Shown here in pieces: positions 1-6,958 of a stretch of 8,464 nucleotides of DNA. Positions within the stretch are counted from its first letter, which is position 1; the number at the start of each line of letters is the position of its first letter. Position numbers and translations under genes: made by a program. The notes below the pieces were generated by a model. It searched no databases. It worked only from the letters and a program-made list of their open reading frames with translations, and was not told where the DNA came from. The DNA is from Actinomycetes bacterium (lineage in GTDB: Bacteria > Actinomycetota > Actinomycetes > Streptosporangiales > Streptosporangiaceae), in NCBI GenBank assembly GCA_023425615.1, contig JAFACJ010001062.1:1-8464 (forward strand), given 5' to 3'.

Positions 1-150
1 GTCATGGCCCAGGTCGAACTGGCCGCGGGACCGTTCCGGGTGGTCTCCCTGATGAGCCGGCAGGCGGCCGACGACCTCGGTCTCGAACCCGGCGTCCTGG
101 CCGTCGCGGTCATCAAGTCCACGAACGTCGTCGTGGAGATCCCCGAATGA
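1..150 (+). CDS. Mop/TOBE-domain molybdate-binding protein, C-terminal part (5' end outside window)
   Basis: Reading frame 1 is open from the left edge to TGA at 148-150 and gives 49 residues. The visible part contains FRVVSLMSRQAADDLGLEPG followed by VAVIKSTNVVVEIPE. This is the typical end of a Mop (molybdenum-pterin/molybdate binding) TOBE fold: a helix with a D-x-LGL-x-PG turn, then the V-x-K-[ST]-T-x-V-x-[VI] strand that forms the oxyanion site. In actinomycetes such domains often follow a MerR/excisionase-like helix-turn-helix in a protein of about 130 residues placed ahead of modA. That N-terminal part is off the window, so a DNA-binding role is inference. The stop overlaps the modA start (ATGA), so the two are translationally coupled. 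The likely role is sensing or storing molybdate for the operon. The Mop fold is well supported; the whole-protein role is less certain. Confidence 0.85.
   Translation, partial: VMAQVELAAGPFRVVSLMSRQAADDLGLEPGVLAVAVIKSTNVVVEIPE
135..138 (+). promoter_or_regulatory. Shine-Dalgarno of modA
   Basis: GGAG lies 8 bases before the ATG at 147, inside the end of the upstream coding frame. It supports that ATG as the modA start and suggests re-initiation of ribosomes finishing the Mop-domain protein. Confidence 0.6.
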
Positions 151-926
151 AGGAGCCCCCCACGTTCCGCCGCCTGAGTGCCCTGGTCCTCCTCATCCCC
201 CTGGCCCTCACGGCCTGCTCGTCGGAGTCCGACGACGAGCAGGCCGAGAAGCCCGAGACGGTCACCGTCTTCGCGGCGGCCTCGCTCACCGAGACCTTCA
301 CCAGCCTCGGCGCGGAGTTCGAGAAGGCGCACCCCGGCGTCAAGGTGCGCTTCAACTTCGGTTCCAGCGCGACCCTCGCCCAGCAGATCGTCCAGGGCGC
401 GCCCGCCGACGTCTTCGCCGCAGCCAGCCCCGCCACCATGAAGACCGTCACCGACGCCTCCCTCACCTCCGCCGAGCCCTCGGTCTTCGTGCGCAACCGG
501 CTGGAGATCGCCGTCCCCGCGGCCAACCCCGGCAAGGTCGACGAGCTCAAGGACCTCACCGACCCGGCCGTCAAGGTCGCGCTCTGCGCCGAGCAGGTGC
601 CGTGCGGCGCCGCCGCGCTCAAGGCGCTGGACGCGGCGGGGCTCAAGGTCAAGCCGGTCACCCTGGAGCAGGACGTCAAGGCGACCCTCACCAAGGTCAC
701 CCTCGGCGAGGTCGACGCCGCGCTCGTCTACCGCACCGACGTCAAGGCGGCCGGGGACAAGGTCAAGGGCATCGAGTTCCCCGAGGCCGAGAAGGCGATC
801 AACGACTACCCGATCGCCGCGCTGAAGAAGGCACCGGCCGCCGGCCTGGCCGGTGAGTTCGTGAAGCTGGTGCTCTCCCGGCAGGCGGCGGCGGTGTTCA
901 CCGGCGCCGGATTCGACGCCCCGTAG
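147..926 (+). CDS. modA: Molybdate ABC transporter substrate-binding lipoprotein ModA
   Basis: The gene encodes 259 residues, the usual ModA length. Residues 1-24 form a lipoprotein signal: basic PTFRR, a hydrophobic stretch, then the lipobox L21-T22-A23-C24. The mature protein should therefore be anchored outside the membrane by Cys24, followed by an acidic, Ser-rich tether. The type II periplasmic-binding fold starts at VTVFAAASLTETF, a hallmark of ModA, with FGSSATLAQQI next. In E. coli ModA the oxyanion is held by two serines (matching AASL and GSS here) and by backbone and Tyr contacts in the second lobe. The segment DVKATLTKVTLGEVDAALVY supplies the equivalent Val and Tyr. It captures molybdate (possibly tungstate) and delivers it to ModB. 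The start overlaps the preceding stop by four bases, and modB follows 9 bases after the stop. No truncation is seen. Confidence 0.96.
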   Translation: MKEPPTFRRLSALVLLIPLALTACSSESDDEQAEKPETVTVFAAASLTETFTSLGAEFEKAHPGVKVRFNFGSSATLAQQIVQGAPADVFAAASPATMKTVTDASLTSAEPSVFVRNRLEIAVPAANPGKVDELKDLTDPAVKVALCAEQVPCGAAALKALDAAGLKVKPVTLEQDVKATLTKVTLGEVDAALVYRTDVKAAGDKVKGIEFPEAEKAINDYPIAALKKAPAAGLAGEFVKLVLSRQAAAVFTGAGFDAP

Positions 927-935
927 CTTCGGCCC

Positions 936-1724
936 ATGCGAAGCGGTGTCTCCTGGCGGATCCCCTGGATGCTGGCGCTGCCGGCGGCCGCGGGACTCGC
1001 CTTCCTCATCCTGCCCCTGGCCGGGCTGCTCCTCCGCGCCCCCTGGGCCACCCTCCCCTCCCGGCTGGCCGAGCCGCAGGTCCTGGAGGCGCTCCGCCTG
1101 TCCCTGTGGACGGCGACCCTCTCCACCGCCGTCTGCCTGGTCCTCGGCGTGCCGCTCGCCTGGGTGCTGGCCCGCGCCGACTTCCCCGCCCGGCGCCTGG
1201 TCCGCGCGCTGATCACCGTCCCCCTGGTGCTGCCGCCGGTGGTGGGCGGTGTCGCGCTCCTGCTCGTCCTCGGCCGCAACGGCGTCCTCGGCCGCCCCCT
1301 GGACGCGGCGTTCGGCATCACCTTCCCCTTCACCACGGCCGGGGTCGTGCTGGCCCAGGTGTTCGTCGCCCTGCCCTTCCTGGTGATCAGCGTCGAGGGC
1401 GCGCTGCGCGCCTCCGACCGCCGCTACGAGGAGGCTGCCGCCACCCTCGGCGCGTCGCGCTGGACGGTCTTCCGCCGTGTCACCCTGCCGCTGGTCTCCC
1501 CCGGCGTCCTGGCCGGCGCCGTCCTGTGCTGGGCCCGCGCCCTCGGGGAGTTCGGCGCCACCATCACCTTCGCCGGCAACTTCCCCGGGCGCACCCAGAC
1601 CATGCCCCTCGCCGTCTACCTGGCCCTGGAGACCGACCCGGAGGCCGCCATCGTCCTCAGCCTCGTCCTGCTCGCCGTCTCCGTCACCGTCCTCGCCACC
1701 CTCCGCGACCGCTGGATCCCCTAG
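936..1724 (+). CDS. modB: Molybdate ABC transporter permease ModB
   Basis: The gene encodes 262 residues with several hydrophobic segments (about 11-33, 56-79, 91-113, 133-155, 190-210 and 236-255), as expected for a ModB/CysT-type inner membrane permease. The cytoplasmic EAA loop, which docks on the ATPase, is clear at 164-189: YEEAAATLGASRWTVF, then LPLVSPG. ModB-type signatures follow: RALGEFGATITFAGN at 201-215 and TQTMPLAVY at 220-228. The protein forms the translocation channel, presumably as a dimer, taking molybdate from ModA under power from ModC. The ATG lies 9 bases after the modA stop and has no clear Shine-Dalgarno, so coupled translation is likely. Its stop is 3 bases before the modC ATG. 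Codons here mostly end in C, unlike the next gene. Confidence 0.95.
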   Translation: MRSGVSWRIPWMLALPAAAGLAFLILPLAGLLLRAPWATLPSRLAEPQVLEALRLSLWTATLSTAVCLVLGVPLAWVLARADFPARRLVRALITVPLVLPPVVGGVALLLVLGRNGVLGRPLDAAFGITFPFTTAGVVLAQVFVALPFLVISVEGALRASDRRYEEAAATLGASRWTVFRRVTLPLVSPGVLAGAVLCWARALGEFGATITFAGNFPGRTQTMPLAVYLALETDPEAAIVLSLVLLAVSVTVLATLRDRWIP

Positions 1725-1727
1725 AAC

Positions 1728-2792
1728 ATGAGCGACGGTGCGCGAGAAGGGGATGGTGGCGTGGTGCTCTCGGCACGGCTCGGGGTGCGGCGTGAGGCGT
1801 TCCGGCTGGACGTGGCGTTCGAGGTGGCGGGAGGGGAGGTCGTGGCGCTGCTGGGACCCAACGGGGCGGGCAAGACCACGGCGCTCCGGGCGCTGGCGGG
1901 ACTGGTGCGCCTGGACGAGGGACGGGTCGAGCTCGACGGGGAGCGGCTGGATGACCGGCCGGTCGAGAAGCGGCCCGTGGGGATGGTCTTCCAGGACTAC
2001 CTCCTGTTCCCGCATCTGTCGGTGCTGGAGAACGTCGCGTTCGGGCCGCGCAGCCGGGGCCGGAAGGCAGGGGAGGCGCGGAAGGCGGCGGCCGCGTGGC
2101 TGGAGCGGGTGGGGCTCACCGGGATGGAGAAGGCGAGGCCGCGTGAGCTGTCGGGCGGCCAGGCCCAGCGGGTGGCGCTGGCGCGGGCGCTGGCGGTGGA
2201 GCCGCGGCTGCTGCTGCTGGATGAGCCGCTGGCCGCGCTGGACGCCCGCACCCGGCTGGAGGTCAGGGCCGGGCTGCGCGGGCATCTGGCGGACTTCCCC
2301 GGTGCCGCCGTGCTGGTCACCCACGACCCGCTGGACGCGATGGTGCTCTGCGACCGGCTGATCGTCATCGAGGGCGGGCGGATCGTCCAGGAGGGCGCCC
2401 CCGCCGAGGTGGCGCGGCGGCCCCGTACCGACTACGTGGCGCGGCTCGTCGGGCTGAACCTCTACCGCGGCACCGGGCACGGGAACCGGGTGGCGCTGGA
2501 CGGCCTGGAGCTGAGCGTCACCGAGGGTGCCGAGGGCCCGGTGTTCGTCGCGTTCTCCCCCGCCTCCGTGGCGCTCCACCGGTCGCGTCCGGACGGCGGC
2601 CCGCGGAACCTGTGGCGTTCGGTCGTCGAAGGCGTCGAGCAGCACGGCGACCGCGTCCGGGTCCTGCTGGACGGTCCGATCCGCGCGATGTCCGACATCA
2701 CCCCCGCTGCCGTCGCGGAACTGGCGCTCGGCCCCGGCGAGGAGGTGTGGACCTCGGTGAAGGCCACCGAGACCCGGGTCTATCCGGCCTGA
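1728..2792 (+). CDS. modC: Molybdate ABC transporter ATP-binding protein ModC
   Basis: The gene encodes 354 residues, the normal ModC size. The ATPase parts appear in order: Walker A GPNGAGKTT at 43-51, Q-loop Gln89 (VFQDYLLFPHLSV), ABC signature LSGGQ at 141-145, Walker B LLLLDEP at 161-167, D-loop LAALD, and switch His199. After residue 285 comes a C-terminal TOBE/Mop-like domain (RSVVEGVEQHGDRVRVLLDG, ending VKATETRVYPA). In ModC proteins this domain binds oxyanion and can slow uptake when molybdate is plentiful. The protein powers import through ModB on the cytoplasmic face. ATG at 1728 is used because it follows the modB stop by 3 bases. GTG at 1761 is an alternative: it has an AAGGGG motif just upstream, and family similarity begins at VLSARLGV. 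The first 700 bases favour codons ending in G over C, unlike modA and modB. Confidence 0.95.
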   Translation: MSDGAREGDGGVVLSARLGVRREAFRLDVAFEVAGGEVVALLGPNGAGKTTALRALAGLVRLDEGRVELDGERLDDRPVEKRPVGMVFQDYLLFPHLSVLENVAFGPRSRGRKAGEARKAAAAWLERVGLTGMEKARPRELSGGQAQRVALARALAVEPRLLLLDEPLAALDARTRLEVRAGLRGHLADFPGAAVLVTHDPLDAMVLCDRLIVIEGGRIVQEGAPAEVARRPRTDYVARLVGLNLYRGTGHGNRVALDGLELSVTEGAEGPVFVAFSPASVALHRSRPDGGPRNLWRSVVEGVEQHGDRVRVLLDGPIRAMSDITPAAVAELALGPGEEVWTSVKATETRVYPA

Positions 2793-2889
2793 CCTCACCG
2801 GACCGCAAAAGACGTTGTGTGACAGTCGTAACGTCGCGTTACAGGGCAATGTCACATGCCGGTAACGAGACGTTCCTACCGTTCTGAGG
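2793..2889 (+). promoter_or_regulatory. Control region between modC and the nitrate reductase gene, with a GTNAC cluster
   Basis: This gap is visibly less GC-rich than the genes around it. It holds GTGAC at 2819-2823, GTAAC at 2828-2832, GTTAC at 2838-2842, GTCAC at 2851-2855 and GTAAC at 2862-2866. The last pair has AC-n9-AC spacing (11-base repeat). That matches the half-site spacing described for the actinobacterial nitrogen regulator GlnR (gTnAC-n6-GaAAc type), though the second half is GTAAC rather than GAAAC. GTAACGtcgCGTTAC (2828-2842) is a perfect 6-3-6 palindrome, flanked by the inverted repeat TGTGACA (2818-2824) and TGTCACA (2850-2856). The region probably controls the nitrate reductase gene. 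GlnR is inferred, not shown. No U-tract terminator for the mod operon is visible. Confidence 0.6.
2877..2882 (+). promoter_or_regulatory. Candidate -10 element for a leaderless transcript
   Basis: TACCGT fits the actinobacterial TANNNT pattern. It ends 7 bases before the GTG at 2890, so transcription could begin at the start codon itself. The only Shine-Dalgarno-like bases (TGAGG, 2885-2889) touch the GTG and are too close to work for it, which supports leaderless initiation. No good -35 hexamer is seen. Confidence 0.35.
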
Positions 2890-5800
2890 GTGACCTCTAC
2901 CAGCGTGAAGACCGTCTGCGCGTACTGCGGGGTCGGCTGCGGGATGGTGCTCGAAGTCCAGGACGGCCGCGTCGTCAAGGCGTCGGGCGACAAGTCGCAC
3001 CCGGCGAACTCCGGCCGCCTGTGCACTAAGGGCGCGACCACCGCCGAGATGCTCGCGGCCCCCGGACGGCTCACCACCGCGCTGCGCCGCGCCGACGGCG
3101 GTCACGAACGGCTGGACGCCGACGCCGCCATCACCGAGACCGCCGCCGGGTTCCGGGCGATCGTCGACGAGCACGGCCCGGACGCGCTGGCCTTCTATGT
3201 CTCGGGGCAGATGTCGCTTGAGGCCCAGTACCTGATCAACAAGCTGGCCAAGGGCTTCGTCCGCACCAACCAGATCGAGTCCAACTCGCGGCTGTGCATG
3301 GCCAGCGCGGGCACCGGCTACAAGCTCTCGCTGGGCTCGGACGGGCCGCCCGGCTCCTACCAGGACTTCGAGCACGCCGACGTCTTCCTGGTGATCGGCT
3401 CGAACATGGCGGACTGCCACCCCATCCTCTTCCTCCGCATGATGGAGCGGGTCAAGGCGGGCGCGAAGCTCATCGTCGTCGACCCGCGCCGCACCGCCAC
3501 CGCCGCCAAGGCCGACCTGTTCCTCCAGGTCAGGCCCGGCACGGATCTCGCCCTCCTGAACGGCCTCCTCCACCTGCTCGTGGCGGACGGTGCCGTGGAC
3601 GAGGAGTTCATCGCCGCCCACACCGAGGGCTGGGAGGCGATGCCGGAGTTCCTCGCCGACTACCCCCCTGCCGTCGTCTCGCGGCTCACCGGCATCCCCG
3701 AGGCCGACCTGCGCGCGGCGGCACGCCTCATCGGGGAGGCGGGCGAGTGGATGTCCTGCTGGACGATGGGCCTCAACCAGTCGACGCACGGCACCTGGAA
3801 CACCAACGCCCTGGTCAACCTGCATCTGGCCACCGGCGCGATCTGCCGCCCCGGCAGCGGCCCGTTCTCCCTCACCGGCCAGCCCAACGCCATGGGCGGC
3901 CGTGAGATGGGCTACATGGGCCCCGGCCTGCCCGGACAGCGCAGCGTCCTGGCCGAGGCCGACCGCCGCTTCACCGAGGACCTGTGGGGGCTGCCCGAGG
4001 GCACCCTGCGCACGGACGTCGGCAAGGGCACGATCGAGATGTTCGAGCGGCTCGCCGACGGCGCGATCAAGGCGTGCTGGATCATCTGCACCAATCCCGT
4101 CGCCTCGGTCGCGGGCCGCAGGACCGTCATCGAGGGCCTGGAGACCGCCGAGTTCGTCGTCGTCCAGGACGCCTTCGCCGAGACCGAGACCAACGCCTAC
4201 GCCGACCTCGTCCTGCCCGCCGCCCTGTGGACCGAGGGCGACGGAGTCATGATCAACTCCGAGCGGAACCTGACGCTGACCCGCAAGGCGGTCGACCCGC
4301 CGGGGCAGGCGCTGCCCGACTGGCAGATCATCGCCCGCGTCGCCTGTGAGATGGGTTACGCCGACGCCTTCACCTACGCGGACGCGGAGGAGGTGTTCGA
4401 GGAGATCAAGCGCTTCCACAACCCCGCCACGGGCTGGGACCTGCGCGGCGTCACCTACGACCGCCTGAAGGAGACGCCCGTCCAGTGGCCCGCCGCCTCC
4501 CCCGACGGCGACGACCGCAATCCCATCCGCTACCTGGACGGAGACGGGCTGCGCTTCGCCACGGCCACCGGCAAGGCGGTCTTCTTCCCCCGCCCGCACC
4601 TGGACCCCGAGGAGCTCCCTGACGACGACTACCCGTTCGTCCTCAACACCGGCCGCCTCCAGCACCAGTGGCACACCCTCACCAAGACCGGCAAGGTCGA
4701 CAAGCTCAACAGGCTCAATCCCGGGCCGTTCATCGAGATCAACCCCTCGGACGCCGCGGCCTTGGGCGTCTCCGAGGGCGACCAGGTGGAGATCGGCTCC
4801 CGCCGGGGCCGCGCCGTCCTGCCCGCCGTGGTCTCCGACCGCGTCCTGCCCGGTTCGTGCTTCGCGCCCTTCCACTGGAACGACCTGTTCGGCGAGTACC
4901 TGAGCATCAACGCCGTCACCAGCGACGCCGTGGATCCGCTCTCCTTCCAGCCGGAGCTGAAGGTCTGCGCGGTGTCCCTCACCAAGGTCGCCGTCCCCGC
5001 GGCGCCCGGCGTCCTCGACCTCGCCGACCCCGCCCCGCCCGTCCTCAGCGAGCTGGAGCGGCGGTATCTCGGCGGTTTCCTCGCCGGCCTGAAGGCGGCG
5101 CCCCCCGCCCCCGGGGAGCTGCCCGTCCTCCCGCCGGACGCGCCGTTCGCCCCCGCCCCCCCCCTGTGGATCAACGGGATGCTCGCCGGGATCTACTCGC
5201 GCACCCAGCCCTCGGCGGTGCCCGCGGCAAGCGCCTCGGGGCCCGCCACGCTCATCCTGTGGGCCTCCCAGACCGGAAACGCCGAGGAGTTCGCCTCCTC
5301 CGCCGCCCGGCGGCTCGCGGAGACCAGCAAGCACACGGTCCTGGTCAACATGGACGAGACCTCACCCCACGCCCTGAAGGAGGCGTCCGAGGTGCTGGTG
5401 ATCACCAGTACGTTCGGAGACGGCGACGCCCCCGACAACGGGACGGGGTTCTGGGAGTCGCTGGCCGCGCCGGACGCCCCGCGCCTGGACGGACTCCGCT
5501 ACTCCGTCCTCGCCTTCGGGGACTCCAGCTACGACGATTTCTGCGGCCACGGACGCCGTCTGGACGCCCGCCTCGACGAACTGGGCGCCGTCCGCCTCGC
5601 CCCTCGCGTCGACTGCGAGCCCGACTACGAGCCACCGGCACGGCAGTGGCTGGAGCGGGTCGTCCAGGCCCTCGCGGGACCGGCCGCAGCGCCCGTCACG
5701 GCTCCTGCGCCCGCTCCCGCGCCCGCCGCCAGGCCGAAGAACGCGCCGGTCAAGGCCCGGCTCAAGGGCAACCGCCTGCTCAGCCTGCCCGGAGCCACCA

Positions 5801-6804
5801 AGGAAGTGCGCGAGTTCACCTTCGACCTGAGCGGCACCGGGCTCACCTACGAGGTCGGAGACGCCCTCACCATCCGCCCTCGCAACTGCCCCGACCTGGT
5901 CGAGGAGTGGCTGAAGCTCACCGGCATGGCACCCGAGACCGACCTCTCCGAGCACGATCTCACCCGGATCACCCCCTCCCTGCTGCGCTTCCTCGCCGAC
6001 CGCACCGGCGACCGGCTGCTGCGCAAGCTGCTGCGCCCCGACAACAAGAACGAGCTGGCCCAGTGGAGCTGGGGCCGCCAGGCCGTGGACGTGGTCGCGG
6101 AGTTCCCCGTCGAGGCGTCGGCCGAGGAATGGGCCTCGGTGCTGAAACGGCTCAGCCCGCGCAGCTACTCGATCTCCTCCAGCCCCCTGACCGACCCCGA
6201 CGAGCTGCGGCTGACCGTCTCCGTCGTGCGTTTCGAGAACCTGAGCGGCAGGATCCGCAAGGGCGTCGCCTCCACCTTCCTCGCCGACGCCGACCCCGGC
6301 GCCCCCGTGTCGGTGTCCCTCCAGCGCTCCCCGCACTTCCGGCCGCCCGCCGACCCGTCCACGCCCATGATCATGGTCGGGCCCGGGACCGGTGTCGCCC
6401 CCTTCCTCGGCTTCCTGGAGGAGCGCTTCGCCCGCGGCGCGCGTGGCCGCAACTGGCTGTTCTTCGGCGAGCAGCGCCGCGCCACCGACTTCTACCACCG
6501 GGAGAAACTGGAGTTGCTGCACGGCGACGGCTTCCTCACCCGGCTGGACCTCGCCTTCTCCCGTGATCAGCGGGCCAAGGTCTATGTGCAGGACCGGATG
6601 CGCGAGCACGGAGCCCGGCTGTGGGACTGGCTCCAGGAGGGCGCGCACTTCTATGTCTGCGGCGACGCCGGCCGTATGGCCAAGGACGTCGACCGCACCC
6701 TGATCGACATCGCCGCCCTCCATGGAGGGCTCAGCCGCGAGGCTGCTGTCCAGTTTGTCAAGAAATTGACCTCTGACAAGCGATACGTACGCGATGTGTA
6801 CTGA
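2890..6804 (+). CDS. Fused assimilatory nitrate reductase / CysJ-like diflavin reductase
   Basis: This 1304-residue protein probably reduces nitrate to nitrite using NADPH in one chain. Residues 8-700 are a NasA/NarB-type molybdopterin oxidoreductase. It has a 4Fe-4S set C10-x2-C13-x3-C17-x27-C45, Mo-ligand candidate Cys136 in [14 protein letters not shown], and a C-terminal dinucleotide-binding domain (about 580-697). A CysJ-like stretch ([16 protein letters not shown]) leads to a flavodoxin domain (785-930: [34 protein letters not shown]). A Pro/Ala linker (930-950) precedes the FAD/NADPH module: RSYSISSSP (1091-1099), [16 protein letters not shown] (1164-1172), [13 protein letters not shown], and the CysJ-like end RYVRDVY. 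S1224, R1225, K1230 and Y1232 match the CysJ residues for the NADPH 2'-phosphate. It appears soluble, with no twin-arginine signal. An in-frame TAA at 2863 limits the start to GTG 2890 or 2905. The nitrate substrate is inferred from family and the neighbouring molybdate operon. Confidence 0.92.
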   Translation: MTSTSVKTVCAYCGVGCGMVLEVQDGRVVKASGDKSHPANSGRLCTKGATTAEMLAAPGRLTTALRRADGGHERLDADAAITETAAGFRAIVDEHGPDALAFYVSGQMSLEAQYLINKLAKGFVRTNQIESNSRLCMASAGTGYKLSLGSDGPPGSYQDFEHADVFLVIGSNMADCHPILFLRMMERVKAGAKLIVVDPRRTATAAKADLFLQVRPGTDLALLNGLLHLLVADGAVDEEFIAAHTEGWEAMPEFLADYPPAVVSRLTGIPEADLRAAARLIGEAGEWMSCWTMGLNQSTHGTWNTNALVNLHLATGAICRPGSGPFSLTGQPNAMGGREMGYMGPGLPGQRSVLAEADRRFTEDLWGLPEGTLRTDVGKGTIEMFERLADGAIKACWIICTNPVASVAGRRTVIEGLETAEFVVVQDAFAETETNAYADLVLPAALWTEGDGVMINSERNLTLTRKAVDPPGQALPDWQIIARVACEMGYADAFTYADAEEVFEEIKRFHNPATGWDLRGVTYDRLKETPVQWPAASPDGDDRNPIRYLDGDGLRFATATGKAVFFPRPHLDPEELPDDDYPFVLNTGRLQHQWHTLTKTGKVDKLNRLNPGPFIEINPSDAAALGVSEGDQVEIGSRRGRAVLPAVVSDRVLPGSCFAPFHWNDLFGEYLSINAVTSDAVDPLSFQPELKVCAVSLTKVAVPAAPGVLDLADPAPPVLSELERRYLGGFLAGLKAAPPAPGELPVLPPDAPFAPAPPLWINGMLAGIYSRTQPSAVPAASASGPATLILWASQTGNAEEFASSAARRLAETSKHTVLVNMDETSPHALKEASEVLVITSTFGDGDAPDNGTGFWESLAAPDAPRLDGLRYSVLAFGDSSYDDFCGHGRRLDARLDELGAVRLAPRVDCEPDYEPPARQWLERVVQALAGPAAAPVTAPAPAPAPAARPKNAPVKARLKGNRLLSLPGATKEVREFTFDLSGTGLTYEVGDALTIRPRNCPDLVEEWLKLTGMAPETDLSEHDLTRITPSLLRFLADRTGDRLLRKLLRPDNKNELAQWSWGRQAVDVVAEFPVEASAEEWASVLKRLSPRSYSISSSPLTDPDELRLTVSVVRFENLSGRIRKGVASTFLADADPGAPVSVSLQRSPHFRPPADPSTPMIMVGPGTGVAPFLGFLEERFARGARGRNWLFFGEQRRATDFYHREKLELLHGDGFLTRLDLAFSRDQRAKVYVQDRMREHGARLWDWLQEGAHFYVCGDAGRMAKDVDRTLIDIAALHGGLSREAAVQFVKKLTSDKRYVRDVY

Positions 6805-6909
6805 TGTAACCCCTTAGTAAACTGGTTGCGGGGATGCCGACGTCAAAGCGCGGCGGCAGATCGGTAAAGTCAGGTTCGGCGCGCCAGGACCCCACGTTCA
6901 CCAGCTCGG

Positions 6910-6925
6910 TGCGAGGTGCGTCACA
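6910..6925 (+). promoter_or_regulatory. Candidate Crp operator (probable autoregulation)
   Basis: TGCGA-n6-TCACA differs by one base from the Crp consensus TGTGA-n6-TCACA. It sits just before the TATAAG element of the crp gene, roughly between where a -35 and -10 would lie. The encoded regulator keeps the recognition-helix Arg-Glu pair that reads this sequence in E. coli Crp. Binding here would most simply repress its own promoter. This is inference from sequence match and position. Confidence 0.45.
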
Positions 6926-6932
6926 CTGGGCA

Positions 6933-6938
6933 TATAAG
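6933..6938 (+). promoter_or_regulatory. Candidate -10 element of crp
   Basis: TATAAG matches five of six bases of TATAAT in a GC-rich setting. Transcription would start near 6944-6946, so the mRNA would carry the ribosome-binding site at its very 5' end. No matching -35 hexamer is evident. Confidence 0.45.
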
Positions 6939-6943
6939 TGTTC

Positions 6944-6951
6944 GGGAGGAG
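6944..6951 (+). promoter_or_regulatory. Shine-Dalgarno of crp
   Basis: GGGAGGAG lies 7 bases before the GTG at 6959. It fixes that codon as the start. The in-frame GTG at 6938 lies upstream of this site, so its extra seven residues would be encoded by the ribosome-binding site itself. Confidence 0.8.
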
Positions 6952-6958
6952 AAAAGGC

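Larger units (their letters stand above)
6805..6958 (+). promoter_or_regulatory. Intergenic region upstream of crp
   Basis: This 154-base gap lies between the nitrate reductase stop and the crp start. It begins with an AT-richer stretch holding GTAAC (6806-6810) and, 11 bases on, GTAAAC (6817-6822), a weak GlnR-like pair. No strong terminator hairpin with a T-run is seen. The right end holds the Crp-like site, -10 and ribosome-binding site listed separately. I see no convincing small gene here. Confidence 0.5.

Noticed and set aside
2783..2802. Small inverted repeat TCCGG/CCGGA at the modC stop as a terminator
   Set aside because: Only five base pairs with a 10-base loop and no T-run, so too weak to call.
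2839..5334. Minus-strand open frame of 831 codons opposite the nitrate reductase
   Set aside because: Its sequence is repetitive Gly/Val/Asp/Glu/Arg-rich with no recognisable domain. It is the usual antisense shadow of a GC-rich gene whose sense strand has complete, ordered catalytic motifs.
4668..6566. Plus-strand open frame of 632 codons in another frame of the fusion gene
   Set aside because: Extremely Arg/Pro/Ala-rich with no domain. It arises from codon bias in the real frame.
5362..6723. Minus-strand open frame of 453 codons opposite the flavin domains
   Set aside because: Same low-complexity shadow character, and it overlaps well-conserved flavodoxin and CysJ-like sequence on the plus strand.
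2890..6804. Frameshift or assembly artefact joining two separate genes
   Set aside because: The frame is continuous, the domains are joined by a plausible CysJ-like stretch and a Pro/Ala linker, and no internal ribosome-binding site or stop lies at the junction.
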